A stretch of 64,000 bases of DNA from Pseudomonadota bacterium (GCA_003577275.1 QEVO01000002.1:558001-622000); one strand, 5' to 3'; counted from the stretch's first letter, positions 17,791 to 27,032 are shown. The notes: generated by a model from the sequence alone, not told the origin. Translations and numbers: made by a program.

Positions 17791-19056
17791 CTAGCGCTGC
17801 CGCGCGTAGATCGCATAAAGGCGGGCGATTTCCGCCACGTTGCTGTCACCCTTGATGCTACGTAAGGTATTGAGCGCATCCTGCTTCTTGCCGGCATACA
17901 TCTGCGCTTGCCCCAGCCGCAAGGTAGCTTCCTCAGGGGCCTTCAAGCCGCCCTTGGCGATGCCGCGCTGAATGACCTCGATGGCCTTGTCATACTGGCC
18001 ATAGCTGCCGTAGGCCTCGCCGATTTTGATTTCGGCATCGCCGGTTTTCAGCTTCATCGCCGACTTTTCCTGCTGCGACAATGATTTTAAGTCAGCGTCA
18101 GCCTGGGTCTTGGCCATTTTCATCAGGCGGTCCTGGCGTTCCTTTTCGGCGTTTTTACCCAGAATGCCGGCCGCATAACCTTTATCCAGAATGGCCTTGG
18201 CTTCGCCCGGCAACGCTACCTGCATCGCCAACTGCGCCATTTCCATGTAATCAGCCGAACCAAGGGTGCCGCCCGTCAGCAGCCGTAAACGGTAGACGTC
18301 GAGGCTGAGCCGATCGCTCATGGCCGGACGCCGCTCCGTGAAATCCAGCACCTTGCTCCAGTCGCCGGCGGACGGATAGTTCTTAATCTTTTCGATCAAG
18401 ACGTTCTTCACGCCGTCGCTGTTGCCCAGCTCATATTCGCTGCTCATCAGCACGTCGTACCATTCCTTCGGCGGCGTCTTGCCCGCCTTTTCAGAGGTTT
18501 GAATGGCGCTGCGAAGGATATTGGAAGCCTGCTTGAAGTTTTTCTGCAGGTAGTAGGCATTGCCGACCATCAACTGTATGTCTTCCCGCGGGCCGATGGT
18601 GGTCAGGTAGCGGTTGCCGTACTCGGTCGCCTTGGGATAGTCCTTCAACTGATAACTCAGCTGAGTCAGCACCATCAGGTTCTGGCCGAGGTCTTCCGCC
18701 GGCATCTCCGGCGATTTCAAGATCGCCTCAAAGGCTTTGGCCGCGCTGCGGTAATCCCCGGTCTTCAAATAAGAAATCGAGAGAAACTGATTGATGACAT
18801 AGGCCTCGTAAGGGGTCTTTTCGGCCACCGCATCGGCTTCCTTGATTTTGGGGAGCGCGCCGGCGTAATCATTTTTCGCCATCAGTTCCTGCGCCGCCTT
18901 CAACGGCGCGCCGATCTTCTTGTTCTTAATGACCTTTTTGCTATCGGTCTTAGCGGCATAAGCGGCCTCCGGCGCAGCGACATAGGTCACGGTCGCTGCC
19001 CCAAACACCCACGCGGCGGAAAGCATCAGAATTGAAGCCAGTTTAGCCTTTTTCAT
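17791..19056 (-). CDS. Exported tetratricopeptide-repeat protein of the TonB operon
   Basis: 421 residues with a signal peptide (MKKAKLASIL... to about AYAA, residue 35), then helical TPR-like repeats, for example AQELMAKNDYAGALPKIKEA, YLKTGDYRSAAKAFEAIL and YGSYGQYDKAIEVIQRG. No enzymatic motif. It is the last gene of tonB-exbB-exbD-exbD and TPR proteins at this place are seen in several proteobacterial TonB loci, where they may organise or couple the energising complex. The function is inferred from context only. Confidence 0.82.
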   Translation of the reverse strand: MKKAKLASILMLSAAWVFGAATVTYVAAPEAAYAAKTDSKKVIKNKKIGAPLKAAQELMAKNDYAGALPKIKEADAVAEKTPYEAYVINQFLSISYLKTGDYRSAAKAFEAILKSPEMPAEDLGQNLMVLTQLSYQLKDYPKATEYGNRYLTTIGPREDIQLMVGNAYYLQKNFKQASNILRSAIQTSEKAGKTPPKEWYDVLMSSEYELGNSDGVKNVLIEKIKNYPSAGDWSKVLDFTERRPAMSDRLSLDVYRLRLLTGGTLGSADYMEMAQLAMQVALPGEAKAILDKGYAAGILGKNAEKERQDRLMKMAKTQADADLKSLSQQEKSAMKLKTGDAEIKIGEAYGSYGQYDKAIEVIQRGIAKGGLKAPEEATLRLGQAQMYAGKKQDALNTLRSIKGDSNVAEIARLYAIYARQR

Positions 19057-19089
19057 ACGATCCTCTTCCAGGTCGTTAAAAATACAAGT

Positions 19090-19121
19090 GGCGTCAGGAT
19101 AATTCTTCGATCCTGAACGCC
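19090..19121 (-). promoter_or_regulatory. Intercistronic hairpin between exbD and the TPR gene
   Basis: Arms ggcgt-caggat and atcctg-aacgcc form a stable stem in the 80-base gap. There is no clear T-run after it on the minus strand, so it is more likely an mRNA stability or processing element, or a weak attenuator, than a full terminator. Confidence 0.4.
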
Positions 19122-19136
19122 AAATGTATGGATTGT

Positions 19137-19574
19137 TTATTCTACGTACTGCTCGTTGCCAACGAAGCCGATCTTCAAGACCCCTAGACGTTGGGCATGA
19201 GCCAGCACCTTGGCGACATAATCATACTTGACCAGCCGGTTGGGGCGCAGGTGAACCTCAGGCTGCGGATCCTTGGCCGCCGCGTCACGGAAATAGGCCA
19301 GCAAAGTGTCCTCACTCGCCACCATATTGCCGTTCCAATACACCGTGCCGTCAAAATCCACATCCAATTCAACGACCTCCGGTTCGACCGGCGGCGTGAC
19401 TTGGTTGGGGTTCGGGCGCGGCATGTCCAGCTTCACGGCGTGGGTCTGGATCGGAATGGTGATGATCAACATGATCAGCAGCACCAGCATGATGTCGATC
19501 AACGGCGTAGTGTTGATCTCCATCATCGGCTCGGAATCGCCACCGCCCGAGCTCGGTCCTACGTTCATAGCCAT
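19137..19574 (-). CDS. exbD: ExbD/TolR-type biopolymer transport protein (second copy)
   Basis: 145 residues with one N-terminal membrane helix preceded by MMEINTTPLIDIMLVLL, the ExbD signature whose aspartate is essential for proton-driven force generation. The periplasmic domain follows (LRPNRLVKYDYVAKVLAHAQ). GGGGAG lies upstream of the ATG. It is paired with a different ExbD immediately upstream, so the complex may carry two ExbD types. Confidence 0.93.
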   Translation of the reverse strand: MAMNVGPSSGGGDSEPMMEINTTPLIDIMLVLLIMLIITIPIQTHAVKLDMPRPNPNQVTPPVEPEVVELDVDFDGTVYWNGNMVASEDTLLAYFRDAAAKDPQPEVHLRPNRLVKYDYVAKVLAHAQRLGVLKIGFVGNEQYVE

Positions 19575-19592
19575 GATTTTGTCTCCCCTACC

Positions 19593-20018
19593 CTACCGCG
19601 CTGCAGCAGGTTCGGTGATGAAGCCGACCTTCATGATGCCGCTGCGTTGGGCCGCAACCACAACCCGGCCGACATATTCATAGCGGACGTTCTTGTCAGC
19701 CCTGATATGGACTTCCGGTTGCGGCGACATGACGGCAACACCCTGAAACTGCTCGCGCAACATCTGGTTGTTGGGCACCAGAGCGGTATTCCAATAAACG
19801 TTGCCATCCCGGTCGACCGCAATCACGACGTTTTCCGGTTTGGTAATGGTCGGAATATTGGAAACGCTGGGCAGTGCCACGGGTACGGTTTGCGTCACGA
19901 CCGGAATGGTGATCAAGAAAATGATCAGCAGCACCAGCATGACGTCGACCAGCGGCGTCGTGTTGATGGCGGAGATGACTTCCTCCTCTCCGCCCTCGCT
20001 GCCAACACTCATTGCCAT
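19593..20018 (-). CDS. exbD: ExbD/TolR-type biopolymer transport protein (first copy)
   Basis: 141 residues with VISAINTTPLVDVMLVLL at the single transmembrane helix, holding the essential aspartate. The periplasmic part has IRADKNVRYEYVGRVVVAAQ. It starts 2 bases after the exbB stop, implying translational coupling, and is about half identical by eye to the copy at 19137, consistent with an old duplication. Confidence 0.94.
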   Translation of the reverse strand: MAMSVGSEGGEEEVISAINTTPLVDVMLVLLIIFLITIPVVTQTVPVALPSVSNIPTITKPENVVIAVDRDGNVYWNTALVPNNQMLREQFQGVAVMSPQPEVHIRADKNVRYEYVGRVVVAAQRSGIMKVGFITEPAAAR

Positions 20019-20020
20019 GA

Positions 20021-20956
20021 TTAGTGGCTCCGAGCGGCGGCTTGCTTAGCGACGCGCGAGCCGCTCAACAGGTAAGCATGGACGTCGGACGAGAAGTTCC
20101 GAACGTTTTCCATAACCGACTTATTGCGGCGAATCAGCCAGTTGTAGGCCAACACCGCAGGCACGGCGACGGCCAGACCGATGGCGGTCATGATCAGCGC
20201 TTCACCCACCGGGCCGGCAACCTTGTCGATCGACGCCTGGCCGGCGATGCCGATGGCGATCAGAGCGTGATAAATGCCCCACACCGTTCCGAACAGTCCG
20301 ACGAACGGCGCGGTCGAGCCGACGGTGGCGAGGAAGGACAGGCCGGTCTGCATGCGGCTGTTAATCGCTTCCACTGAGCGCTGCAGGGCCATGCTGACCC
20401 ATTCATGAAGATCGATCTGATCGGTCATCTTACCTTCATGGTGCTCGCTGGCCTTCAAGCCGTCTTCCACGATGCCGCGGAAGGCGCTGGTCTTTTCCAG
20501 GCGGCCGGCGGCTTCCTGAATGTTGCCCGCGGTCCAGAACTTGGCGGCCACCGTCTTGGCATGCTTCATGATCACCTGCTGTTCCCACAGCTTGGTGAAC
20601 AAGATGTACCAGGTGCCCATGGACATGATCACCAGAACGATGAGCGTGCCCTTGGCGACAAAGTCACCCTGCGCCCACAGCGCGGCGAGGCCGTAGGGAT
20701 TTTCCACTTCCGCCACGTCGCCTTTGCGCTCGACCGTCGGCACATCCACCTCGGGGGCTGCCTCTTCAGCCGGAGCGGCTTCTTCAGCGGGAGCCGGAGC
20801 CGCCATATCAGTTACGGCCGGCGCTTCGTCAACCACAGCCTCGGTCGCCTCCTGGGCGACAGCCGACTGCGATACAGCGGCCGCGAAGGCAACAGCAACA
20901 ATGGCCGTTACAGCCGATAAAGTCATCTTTCTCAAAACAGAAGCCAACGTGGTCAT
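20021..20956 (-). CDS. exbB: ExbB/TolQ/MotA-family proton channel protein
   Basis: 311 residues. A signal-like N-terminus (to about residue 34) is followed by an acidic Ala/Glu/Pro-rich periplasmic stretch of ~55 residues, then three membrane helices. The MotA/TolQ/ExbB core is seen in LATVGSTAPFVGLFGTVWGI and the GPVGEALIMTAIGLAVAVPAV helix. The long N-terminal extension is typical of ExbB proteins from alphaproteobacterial TonB loci. It forms the pentameric channel around ExbD that energises TonB. AAAGGAC precedes the ATG. Confidence 0.94.
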   Translation of the reverse strand: MTTLASVLRKMTLSAVTAIVAVAFAAAVSQSAVAQEATEAVVDEAPAVTDMAAPAPAEEAAPAEEAAPEVDVPTVERKGDVAEVENPYGLAALWAQGDFVAKGTLIVLVIMSMGTWYILFTKLWEQQVIMKHAKTVAAKFWTAGNIQEAAGRLEKTSAFRGIVEDGLKASEHHEGKMTDQIDLHEWVSMALQRSVEAINSRMQTGLSFLATVGSTAPFVGLFGTVWGIYHALIAIGIAGQASIDKVAGPVGEALIMTAIGLAVAVPAVLAYNWLIRRNKSVMENVRNFSSDVHAYLLSGSRVAKQAAARSH

Positions 20957-21025
20957 TCTAAGGTCCTTTAGTAGGAATGTGGTTAGGATGTCCGAGCCTT
21001 AAAGCTTTATTGTTATTATTAACCC

Positions 21026-21658
21026 CTATCGCTCATTTTCGATCTTGAAGCGCACCGGCACATTCGAGCAGGCAGTGATCGGTTTCCCGTTCTGCGTCGC
21101 CGGAATGAAATTCTTATCCCATGCGCCGCTCATGGCGTGTTCGATCGCCGCAGCGTCCAATTTTGGAAAGCCGCTGGTTTTCACCAGCTTGGCGTCGGTG
21201 ATCTTGCCGTTTTCGCCCACGCACAGGTTGATGGTGACCAAGCCTTCTTCACCCAGCCGCATGGAGCTTGGCGGATAATGCGGTTTTGACAGCGTCCGCT
21301 TGCGGTTAAGCTGAATCGGCGTGCCGGGGATGGCCGGCGCCTGCTTGACTGGCTTTTGGGTGGTGGTGCTGGTGATCGCCCTGGTATCCGGCGCCGGCTC
21401 CAGATCAATCATCGGGGTGTCGATCGGCGGCACATAAACGGGCGGCGGTTTTAAAGGATTTGCGGGCGGCGGCGGCGGAAGCTTCTTTTCTTCCTTAATT
21501 TCTTCAATGATTTTCGTCTCAATTGGACCCTTGACCAACTCGACGATCGATCGCGACAGCCCTTCCTTCAGGGCAATGACGATGCCGATGTGCATCACGA
21601 TCACGATCCCGATGCCGATCAAGCGTGCGGGATTGTTTGCTTGCGAGGCATATGCCAT
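21026..21658 (-). CDS. tonB: TonB energy-transducing protein
   Basis: 210 residues: one N-terminal membrane helix (ARLIGIGIVIVMHIGIVIAL), a Pro-rich periplasm-spanning linker with KKLPPPPPANPLKPPP, and the C-terminal TonB domain with the conserved YPPSSMRLGEEGLVTINL. It carries proton-motive force from ExbB-ExbD to outer-membrane receptors; BtuB at 31309 and the receptor at 56867 are natural clients. It is the first gene of the operon. Confidence 0.94.
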   Translation of the reverse strand: MAYASQANNPARLIGIGIVIVMHIGIVIALKEGLSRSIVELVKGPIETKIIEEIKEEKKLPPPPPANPLKPPPVYVPPIDTPMIDLEPAPDTRAITSTTTQKPVKQAPAIPGTPIQLNRKRTLSKPHYPPSSMRLGEEGLVTINLCVGENGKITDAKLVKTSGFPKLDAAAIEHAMSGAWDKNFIPATQNGKPITACSNVPVRFKIENER

Positions 21659-21844
21659 GAAATTGCTACAGTCCTTTACTTGAGCTTACCACCGCAAGAG
21701 CCCAGCCAAATTCCGCAGAATTCTGGCATTAAGCTCACGCTGCGATGGGGTTTACCGACGCCTGGGCGGTAATAGGAAACGTGAATAAGAGCTGCCGTAG
21801 GGTAAGTCAAGAAAAAGATTCCCGATAACGTCACAACCGGAGCC

Positions 21845-21873
21845 ATTATACTAGCACCCCGAAGAGCTTATAA
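21845..21873 (-). promoter_or_regulatory. Candidate sigma-70 promoter of the tonB operon
   Basis: On the minus strand TTATAA (21868-21873), a 17-base spacer and a perfect TATAAT (21845-21850). It lies ~190 bases before tonB in the 323-base gap 21659-21981. The rest of this gap is AT-rich with no gene that I can support. Confidence 0.4.
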
Positions 21874-21981
21874 AATAGGCACAAATACGCATCCCGGAGG
21901 ATTTTTATATATCGCTCATTTATGGGTCCTATTTTGCCTGTTTATATGAAGCTTTTTTTGTTGCGGCATCAGGCCGTTAAA

Positions 21982-22836
21982 CTACCACCACAGACGTTCA
22001 CAAATCCAATCAGGTCGGGCCTTTGCAAACAGCTTGTCCCGCACCCCCGCAAGCTCATCCCGATGCAGCCCGGACGTGATCAGCACCACCGGCATGCCCT
22101 GCGCACGCGCGCCGGCGACATCGGTCGCCAGACCGTCGCCAATGGCCAGCACACGATGCCGCTGAAGCGGGTTGCCGCGATGCGTCGCCAGCCTCGCCAG
22201 CGTCCACTCGTAGATCGCCGGATAGGGTTTGCCGAAGTAGCGCACCGGACCGCCCATCTCCTCATAAAGCTTGGCGATTGAGCCGGCGCAGGGCAGGAAT
22301 TTGCCACCCTCAAAGACCCCCAGGTCGGGGTTGGCGCAATAGAGCGGCAGCCCCGCGGCGGCCGCCGGCGCCAGATGGGCGCGATAGTCCTCCGCCGTCT
22401 CCCGCTCCTCGTCCGCAAAGCCGGAACAGACGATGAGGTCGGCGGCGGCGGCGCTGTCCACCCGGATGGCGGTTACGCCCTCGAACAGCGGCAAATCGCG
22501 CGCCGGCCCGATATGATAACAGCGCCTATCGGCGGGCAGCTCGCGCAGCGCCGCCCGGGCCACGTCGCCCGCGGTCACCAGCTCGTCAAAATACTGCGGA
22601 TCGACGCCCAGGCCGGCGAGTTGGTCGAGAATCGGGTCATGGGGCCGCGGCGTGTTCGATACCAACGCCACCGGCAGTCCGGTGGCGCGCAGGCGAGCCA
22701 AACAGTTCAGGGCCTCTGGAAACGTATGATAGCCGTCGTGCACCACCCCCCATACGTCGCAGATTACGGCCTCGAAGCGGCCGGCCAAGTCACCAACCCC
22801 GGCAAGGACCGGGACCTCTGGGGAAGCTGACGTCAT
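21982..22836 (-). CDS. HAD-superfamily hydrolase, NagD/UmpH-like (TIGR01459 type)
   Basis: 284 residues. HAD motif I appears as ICDVWGVVHDG (the second Asp replaced by Gly-Val spacing typical of this subgroup), motif II as LVSNTPRP, the lysine in YFGKPYPAIY and motif III as AIGDGLATDVAGA. The cap is of the C2 type found in NagD and phosphoglycolate phosphatases. The substrate is unknown, probably a small phosphate ester or nucleotide. It follows the EAL protein gene by 8 bases, so they are probably cotranscribed. Confidence 0.87.
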   Translation of the reverse strand: MTSASPEVPVLAGVGDLAGRFEAVICDVWGVVHDGYHTFPEALNCLARLRATGLPVALVSNTPRPHDPILDQLAGLGVDPQYFDELVTAGDVARAALRELPADRRCYHIGPARDLPLFEGVTAIRVDSAAAADLIVCSGFADEERETAEDYRAHLAPAAAAGLPLYCANPDLGVFEGGKFLPCAGSIAKLYEEMGGPVRYFGKPYPAIYEWTLARLATHRGNPLQRHRVLAIGDGLATDVAGARAQGMPVVLITSGLHRDELAGVRDKLFAKARPDWICERLWW

Positions 22837-22844
22837 CGCTATGA

Positions 22845-24116
22845 TCAGGGCTCGTCCCGGGCGTCATCGGCGGCGGCGGCAGAATCCCGGCTGGGGCGCG
22901 GTTCGCCGAAGAGATACCCTTGCCCGAGCTCGACGCCGTCCTCGAGAATGTCGATTACCGTGCCCTCGTCCTCGATCTTATCGACAATGAGCTCCATGTC
23001 ATGGCGGGCGAGGATGCCCTTCAGATCGGCGCGGCGCAGCGGCCCTTGCCCGGCTCGAAATACGTCCGCAGCAATCTTGACGAAGCTGAAATGACGCAGC
23101 GCCAGGCTTTGCGCGTCGATATCAAGATCGCGCACCTGATCCATCGAGAAGCGGAAGCCCTGCCGGCCCAAGGTGGCCAGGCCGCGCGCCACATCGTCCG
23201 AGTGGCGGCGCACATCGTCCTGGGCGAATTCGAAGGTCAGGCGATCATTCAAGTCAGCGTTGTTGGACATGAAATCCACGAACTGAGGAAAGAAGTCCTC
23301 GTCGTCCAGCGAACGCGAGGAAATGTTGCAGAAGAAGCGAACCCCCGGCCGGCGCGGCCCTAACCGGCGGATGACCTGGATGCAGCGAAACAGCAGCAGA
23401 TTATCGAGCGTGCCGACCAGACCCGATTCCTCGGCCACCGGCAGGAACTGGCGGGGGAAAATGATCTGCCCCTTGTCGTCGCGCACCCGCGAGAAGGCTT
23501 CGTAATGCGCCACCTTGCGCGACGGCAGGCGGACGATCGGTTGCAGATAAAGGTCGATGCGGTTTTCCTCCAGGGCGTGGTGCATGACGCCGAGGATCTC
23601 GCGGCGCTCCGTATCGGGCGTCGCCGCGGCGCCAAAGGCCGGCGGGATCTTCTCGCCCTTCAATACGCCGTGGTCGAGCGCATGCGCGCTGGCGGTGTGG
23701 TTCAGGCGGTCGCTCAATGTCGATGGCGTCCTCATCGGCGAGGCGGATTTCTGCGCCACCTGCGACAACAGGGTTTGCAGCACCCGTAGTTCGGCGATCA
23801 GTTCGGAGCTGGACAGCTTGCCCCCTTGCGCCACCTCCCGCCGCAGGGTCTGAATATCCTGCCGGGTATCCTCCACCGCCGTCACCGCGTCCTGATAGTC
23901 GGCATGCAGCGCCATCATGCGGTGCTCCAGCGCCCGCCGCTCCACCCGCCAGTCCACCGCCGCCAAAAGTTGCAGGTAGATCAAAAAGGCAATGACCCCC
24001 ACCAAGCCGGCAAAGATCGGGTCATAGCCGAGCAGGCGATGGACCAGGAGGCTCGCGGCAACGGCAAGGATGCCGCCGGTCACTGTCCATAATACTCGAC
24101 TTAAAGCGCTCATCAT
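22845..24116 (-). CDS. TipF-like membrane protein with degenerate EAL domain
   Basis: 423 residues: two membrane helices (about 8-27 and 34-52), a predicted coiled coil (~60-125), and a C-terminal EAL-type domain (~170-410). This order is that of Caulobacter TipF, a c-di-GMP-responsive flagellar assembly factor. Catalytic residues are lost: EAF for EAL (206-208), FEF for the LEITE-type Glu motif (295-297), MDQVRD for DDFGTG (325-330). It is therefore probably a c-di-GMP receptor, not a phosphodiesterase. The start is uncertain: ATG at 24116 has GAGAGGA touching it, ATG at 24113 a 3-base spacer, and an upstream ATG at 24221 has no ribosome site. Confidence 0.8.
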   Translation of the reverse strand: MMSALSRVLWTVTGGILAVAASLLVHRLLGYDPIFAGLVGVIAFLIYLQLLAAVDWRVERRALEHRMMALHADYQDAVTAVEDTRQDIQTLRREVAQGGKLSSSELIAELRVLQTLLSQVAQKSASPMRTPSTLSDRLNHTASAHALDHGVLKGEKIPPAFGAAATPDTERREILGVMHHALEENRIDLYLQPIVRLPSRKVAHYEAFSRVRDDKGQIIFPRQFLPVAEESGLVGTLDNLLLFRCIQVIRRLGPRRPGVRFFCNISSRSLDDEDFFPQFVDFMSNNADLNDRLTFEFAQDDVRRHSDDVARGLATLGRQGFRFSMDQVRDLDIDAQSLALRHFSFVKIAADVFRAGQGPLRRADLKGILARHDMELIVDKIEDEGTVIDILEDGVELGQGYLFGEPRPSRDSAAAADDARDEP

Positions 24117-24328
24117 TCCTCTCGCGACCGATCGCAACTGGCGGTACTTTAGAGCATGATTGACGGATAGGGAATCATTCTGACGGAGGGACAATGGCGT
24201 GCCCTCCAAGAAATTCATCATTAGTTCAGGCGGGGTGGGATAGGATGAAAGTTAGAGCATGATGTTACTAGGTCTACCAGGGGGCGCGCTTATGCCTCGT
24301 GTGAAACTGATGGTTGTTTAAAGGTGTA

Positions 24329-24721
24329 ATGAACCGCGTCCTTTTGCGTCTTGTCGTGGCCTTGATGGTCGGAGCGGCGCTGGCTCCGGCCGCGCCGGCA
24401 ATGGCCGAGGAGAAAGCCGAAAAACGTAACTTGGGCGATGACTGTATTAATCTTTCCCAGGTGCGGCGGACGAAAGTGATCGATGATAACACCATCCTTT
24501 TTTATATGACCGGCGGTCATGTCAAAAAGATGACCTTGGCTTTTGGCTGCCCCTCCCTGAAATTCTATGAAAGCTTCAGCTACCGGGTTCATAACAACCG
24601 GCTGTGCGCCCGCTTCGACACCATCGTCAGCCGCAACGGCGCCCACTGCCCGATCGCCACGGTGGAAGACCTGCCGGTCGAAGAGCAGAAAAAGCAGGAC
24701 GACGCCAAGCCCGCTGAATAA
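24329..24721 (+). CDS. Small exported cysteine-containing protein, DUF6491-like
   Basis: 130 residues with a signal peptide ending PAMA (about residue 26) and four cysteines in the mature part. The pattern CINLSQVRRTKVIDDNTILF followed by CPSL, RLCARFD and HCPI resembles the DUF6491 family of short periplasmic proteins, recognised from memory only. The C-terminus is charged. The ATG at 24329 has AAGGTG just upstream. It stands alone between divergent and convergent genes; the role is unknown, and disulfides are likely. Confidence 0.7.
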   Translation: MNRVLLRLVVALMVGAALAPAAPAMAEEKAEKRNLGDDCINLSQVRRTKVIDDNTILFYMTGGHVKKMTLAFGCPSLKFYESFSYRVHNNRLCARFDTIVSRNGAHCPIATVEDLPVEEQKKQDDAKPAE

Positions 24722-24733
24722 ACCCGGCAGCGC

Positions 24734-24919
24734 TTACGCGCGAGGCGACAGGGCGCGGACCACGTCCAGGACGCCTTGCCAGTGATTCTCGATGCAGGTG
24801 CGGGTTGCGCCCTCGATGCCTAGATGGCGCACCAACTGTTGCGCCAGTTCGCGGGAGTGCTTGCTGCTGCCGCCCGACGCCGGTTCGGCCTCGCTTGGCC
24901 AGGTGGTTTGCTGAACCAT
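24734..24919 (-). CDS. Small conserved-looking hypothetical protein
   Basis: 61-residue protein beginning MVQQTTWPSEAEPASGG. A strong ribosome site (GAGGAGAG, ~6 bases before the ATG) and a helical second half (ELAQQLVRHLGIEGATRTCI...) support a real gene. There is no known motif, signal peptide or membrane segment. It lies between the exported protein gene and prpE; I do not recognise it. Confidence 0.6.
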   Translation of the reverse strand: MVQQTTWPSEAEPASGGSSKHSRELAQQLVRHLGIEGATRTCIENHWQGVLDVVRALSPRA

Positions 24920-25109
24920 GTGTGTCTCTCCTCTCGGCAGCCCCGCTATCCAGATGCCTGGACCGGAGGCTTTGCGTCCCGCCGTTGCCGGCGGTTTGCC
25001 CTTGAACAAGGAGGGAGCGAATGACGTTCGTCCCTTTCCCCTCGATTGCTCATGGTATGGCTGGGAGGTAAACCGATCGTTAAAATTTTCATATAGAAGT
25101 TAATAATTG

Positions 25110-27032
25110 TCACGCCTGGTCGGCTGCGACCGCCTGGCCCGGCGTAAAGCCGAGGGCAGCCAGCGCGCCGGCAAGCTCGCTTAAGACCGCCGGGTCGTCG
25201 ATGGTGGGTGGGATGCCGTAGCTGTCGCCGTTGGCCATCTTCTGCAACGTGCCGCGCAGGATCTTGCCCGAGCGGGTCTTGGGCAGGCGCTTGACGATGG
25301 CGACCTTGCGGAAGGCGGCCACCGGGCCGATGTCGTCCCGCACCCGGTCGATGAGCTGGCGCTCCACCTCGCCGGGACCGGCCGCCACCCCCGCCTTGAG
25401 CACCACCAGCCCCACCGGTACCTGGCCTTTCAGCTCATCGTTGGCGCCAAAGACCGCGCATTCGGCCACCGCCGGATGGCCGGCCAGCACTTCTTCCAGC
25501 GCGCCGGTGGACAGGCGATGGCCGGCGACGTTGATCACGTCGTCGGTGCGGCTCATGACATAAAGGTAGCCCTCGTCATCGAGGTAGCCGGCGTCGCCGG
25601 TCTTGTAGTAGCCGGGAAACTCCGTGAGGTATTTATCGACAAACGCCTGATCGTTGCCCCATAGCGTCGGCAGGCAGCCCGGCGGCAGCGGCAGCTTGAC
25701 GACGATGGAGCCTTGGGCGCCGGCGGGCAGCGGGCGCGCCGCTTCGTCAACCACCTCGACCTGATAGCCGGGAACGGCGCGGCCGGGCGAGCCGACCTTG
25801 ATCGGGTAAAGCCCAAGCCCCAGACAGTTGCCGGTGATCGGCCAGCCGGTCTCGGTCTGCCACCAGTGATCCACCACCGGCACCCCAAGATGCCGGTTGG
25901 CCCAATGCACGGTATCGGGATCGGCCCGCTCGCCGGCGATATAAAGCGCCGCCAGACTGGAGATATCGTGATCCGACAACAGCGCGCAGTCGGGATCCTG
26001 CTGCTTGATGGCGCGGATGGCGGTGGGCGCGGTGAACATCACCTTGACCTGATGGCGGTCGATCAAGCGCCAATAGGTGGCGGCGTCGGGGGTACCCACT
26101 GGCTTGCCCTCGAACAGAATGGTGGTGCTGCCGTTCAGGAGCGGTCCGTAGACGATATAGGAATGGCCGACCACCCAACCGATGTCGGAGGCGGCCCAGA
26201 ACACATCGCCGGGAGAAACGCCGTAGACGTTCCGCATGCTCCAGGCGAGCGCCACCATGTGGCCGCCGTTGTCGCGCACGATGCCCTTGGGCTGGCCGGT
26301 GGTGCCGGAAGTGTAGAGCACGTAGAGCGGATCGGTGGATAAGACCGGCGTCGGCGCGGTCAGTTCGCCCGTCGCCTCCACCGCCCGCCAATCAAGATCG
26401 CGGGGCGCAGCCAATGCCACCGGCGACTGCGGCCGCTCCAGAATCACGGTATGGGCGACTTTGTGCTGGGCCAGGTCCAACGCCTTGTCCAGGAGCGGCT
26501 TATAGGCGACGATCCGCGTCGGCTCGATGCCGCAGCTCGCCGACAGGATAAGCTTCGGCTTGGCGTCATCGATGCGGCTCGCCAGTTCGTGGGCGGCAAA
26601 GCCGCCGAACACCACCGAATGGATGGCGCCCAGCCGGGCGCAGGCGAGCATGCCGATCACCGCCTCGGGCGCCATCGGCATATAAATAATGACGCGATCG
26701 CCCTTGCCCACGCCCAGCTTCTTCAGCGCGCCGGCAAACCGGCTCACCCGGTCGAGAAGTTCGCCATACGTGAGTTTGGCCACCGCGCCGGTGACCGGGC
26801 TGTCGTAGATCAGCGCCAGGCGCTCGCCATGACCGGCCGCCACGTGACGATCGAGACAATTTTCGGACGTATTGCACAGCGCCTCGGGAAACCAGCGCAC
26901 GAACGGCGCGCGGCTGTCGTCGAACACGGACGCAAAAGGTTTCTGCCACTTGATATGCGACGCCGCCTCGGCCCAGAAAGCGGTCGGGTCGATTCTGGAC
27001 TTTTCGTACAAACGGTCGAAATCGTGCGACAC
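25110..27032 (-). CDS. prpE: Propionyl-CoA synthetase
   Basis: 640-residue AMP-forming acyl-CoA synthetase. The P-loop-like YTSGTTGQPKG, the adenylate motif WWQTETGWPI, TGDAGYLDDEGYLYVMSRTDD and the acetylatable lysine in TRSGKILRGT are all present. The full length and the N-terminal DFDRLYEKSRIDPTAFWAE region fit PrpE rather than acetyl-CoA synthetase, which is the main alternative. It activates propionate for the methylmalonyl or methylcitrate route. GTG start with GGGAGAGG upstream. It lies 66 bases after cobQ in the B12 block. Confidence 0.9.
   Translation of the reverse strand: MSHDFDRLYEKSRIDPTAFWAEAASHIKWQKPFASVFDDSRAPFVRWFPEALCNTSENCLDRHVAAGHGERLALIYDSPVTGAVAKLTYGELLDRVSRFAGALKKLGVGKGDRVIIYMPMAPEAVIGMLACARLGAIHSVVFGGFAAHELASRIDDAKPKLILSASCGIEPTRIVAYKPLLDKALDLAQHKVAHTVILERPQSPVALAAPRDLDWRAVEATGELTAPTPVLSTDPLYVLYTSGTTGQPKGIVRDNGGHMVALAWSMRNVYGVSPGDVFWAASDIGWVVGHSYIVYGPLLNGSTTILFEGKPVGTPDAATYWRLIDRHQVKVMFTAPTAIRAIKQQDPDCALLSDHDISSLAALYIAGERADPDTVHWANRHLGVPVVDHWWQTETGWPITGNCLGLGLYPIKVGSPGRAVPGYQVEVVDEAARPLPAGAQGSIVVKLPLPPGCLPTLWGNDQAFVDKYLTEFPGYYKTGDAGYLDDEGYLYVMSRTDDVINVAGHRLSTGALEEVLAGHPAVAECAVFGANDELKGQVPVGLVVLKAGVAAGPGEVERQLIDRVRDDIGPVAAFRKVAIVKRLPKTRSGKILRGTLQKMANGDSYGIPPTIDDPAVLSELAGALAALGFTPGQAVAADQA

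Noticed and set aside
21659..21981. Possible small gene in the tonB upstream gap
   Set aside because: Only short frames with no ribosome site or family resemblance were seen; the AT-rich content fits promoter DNA.
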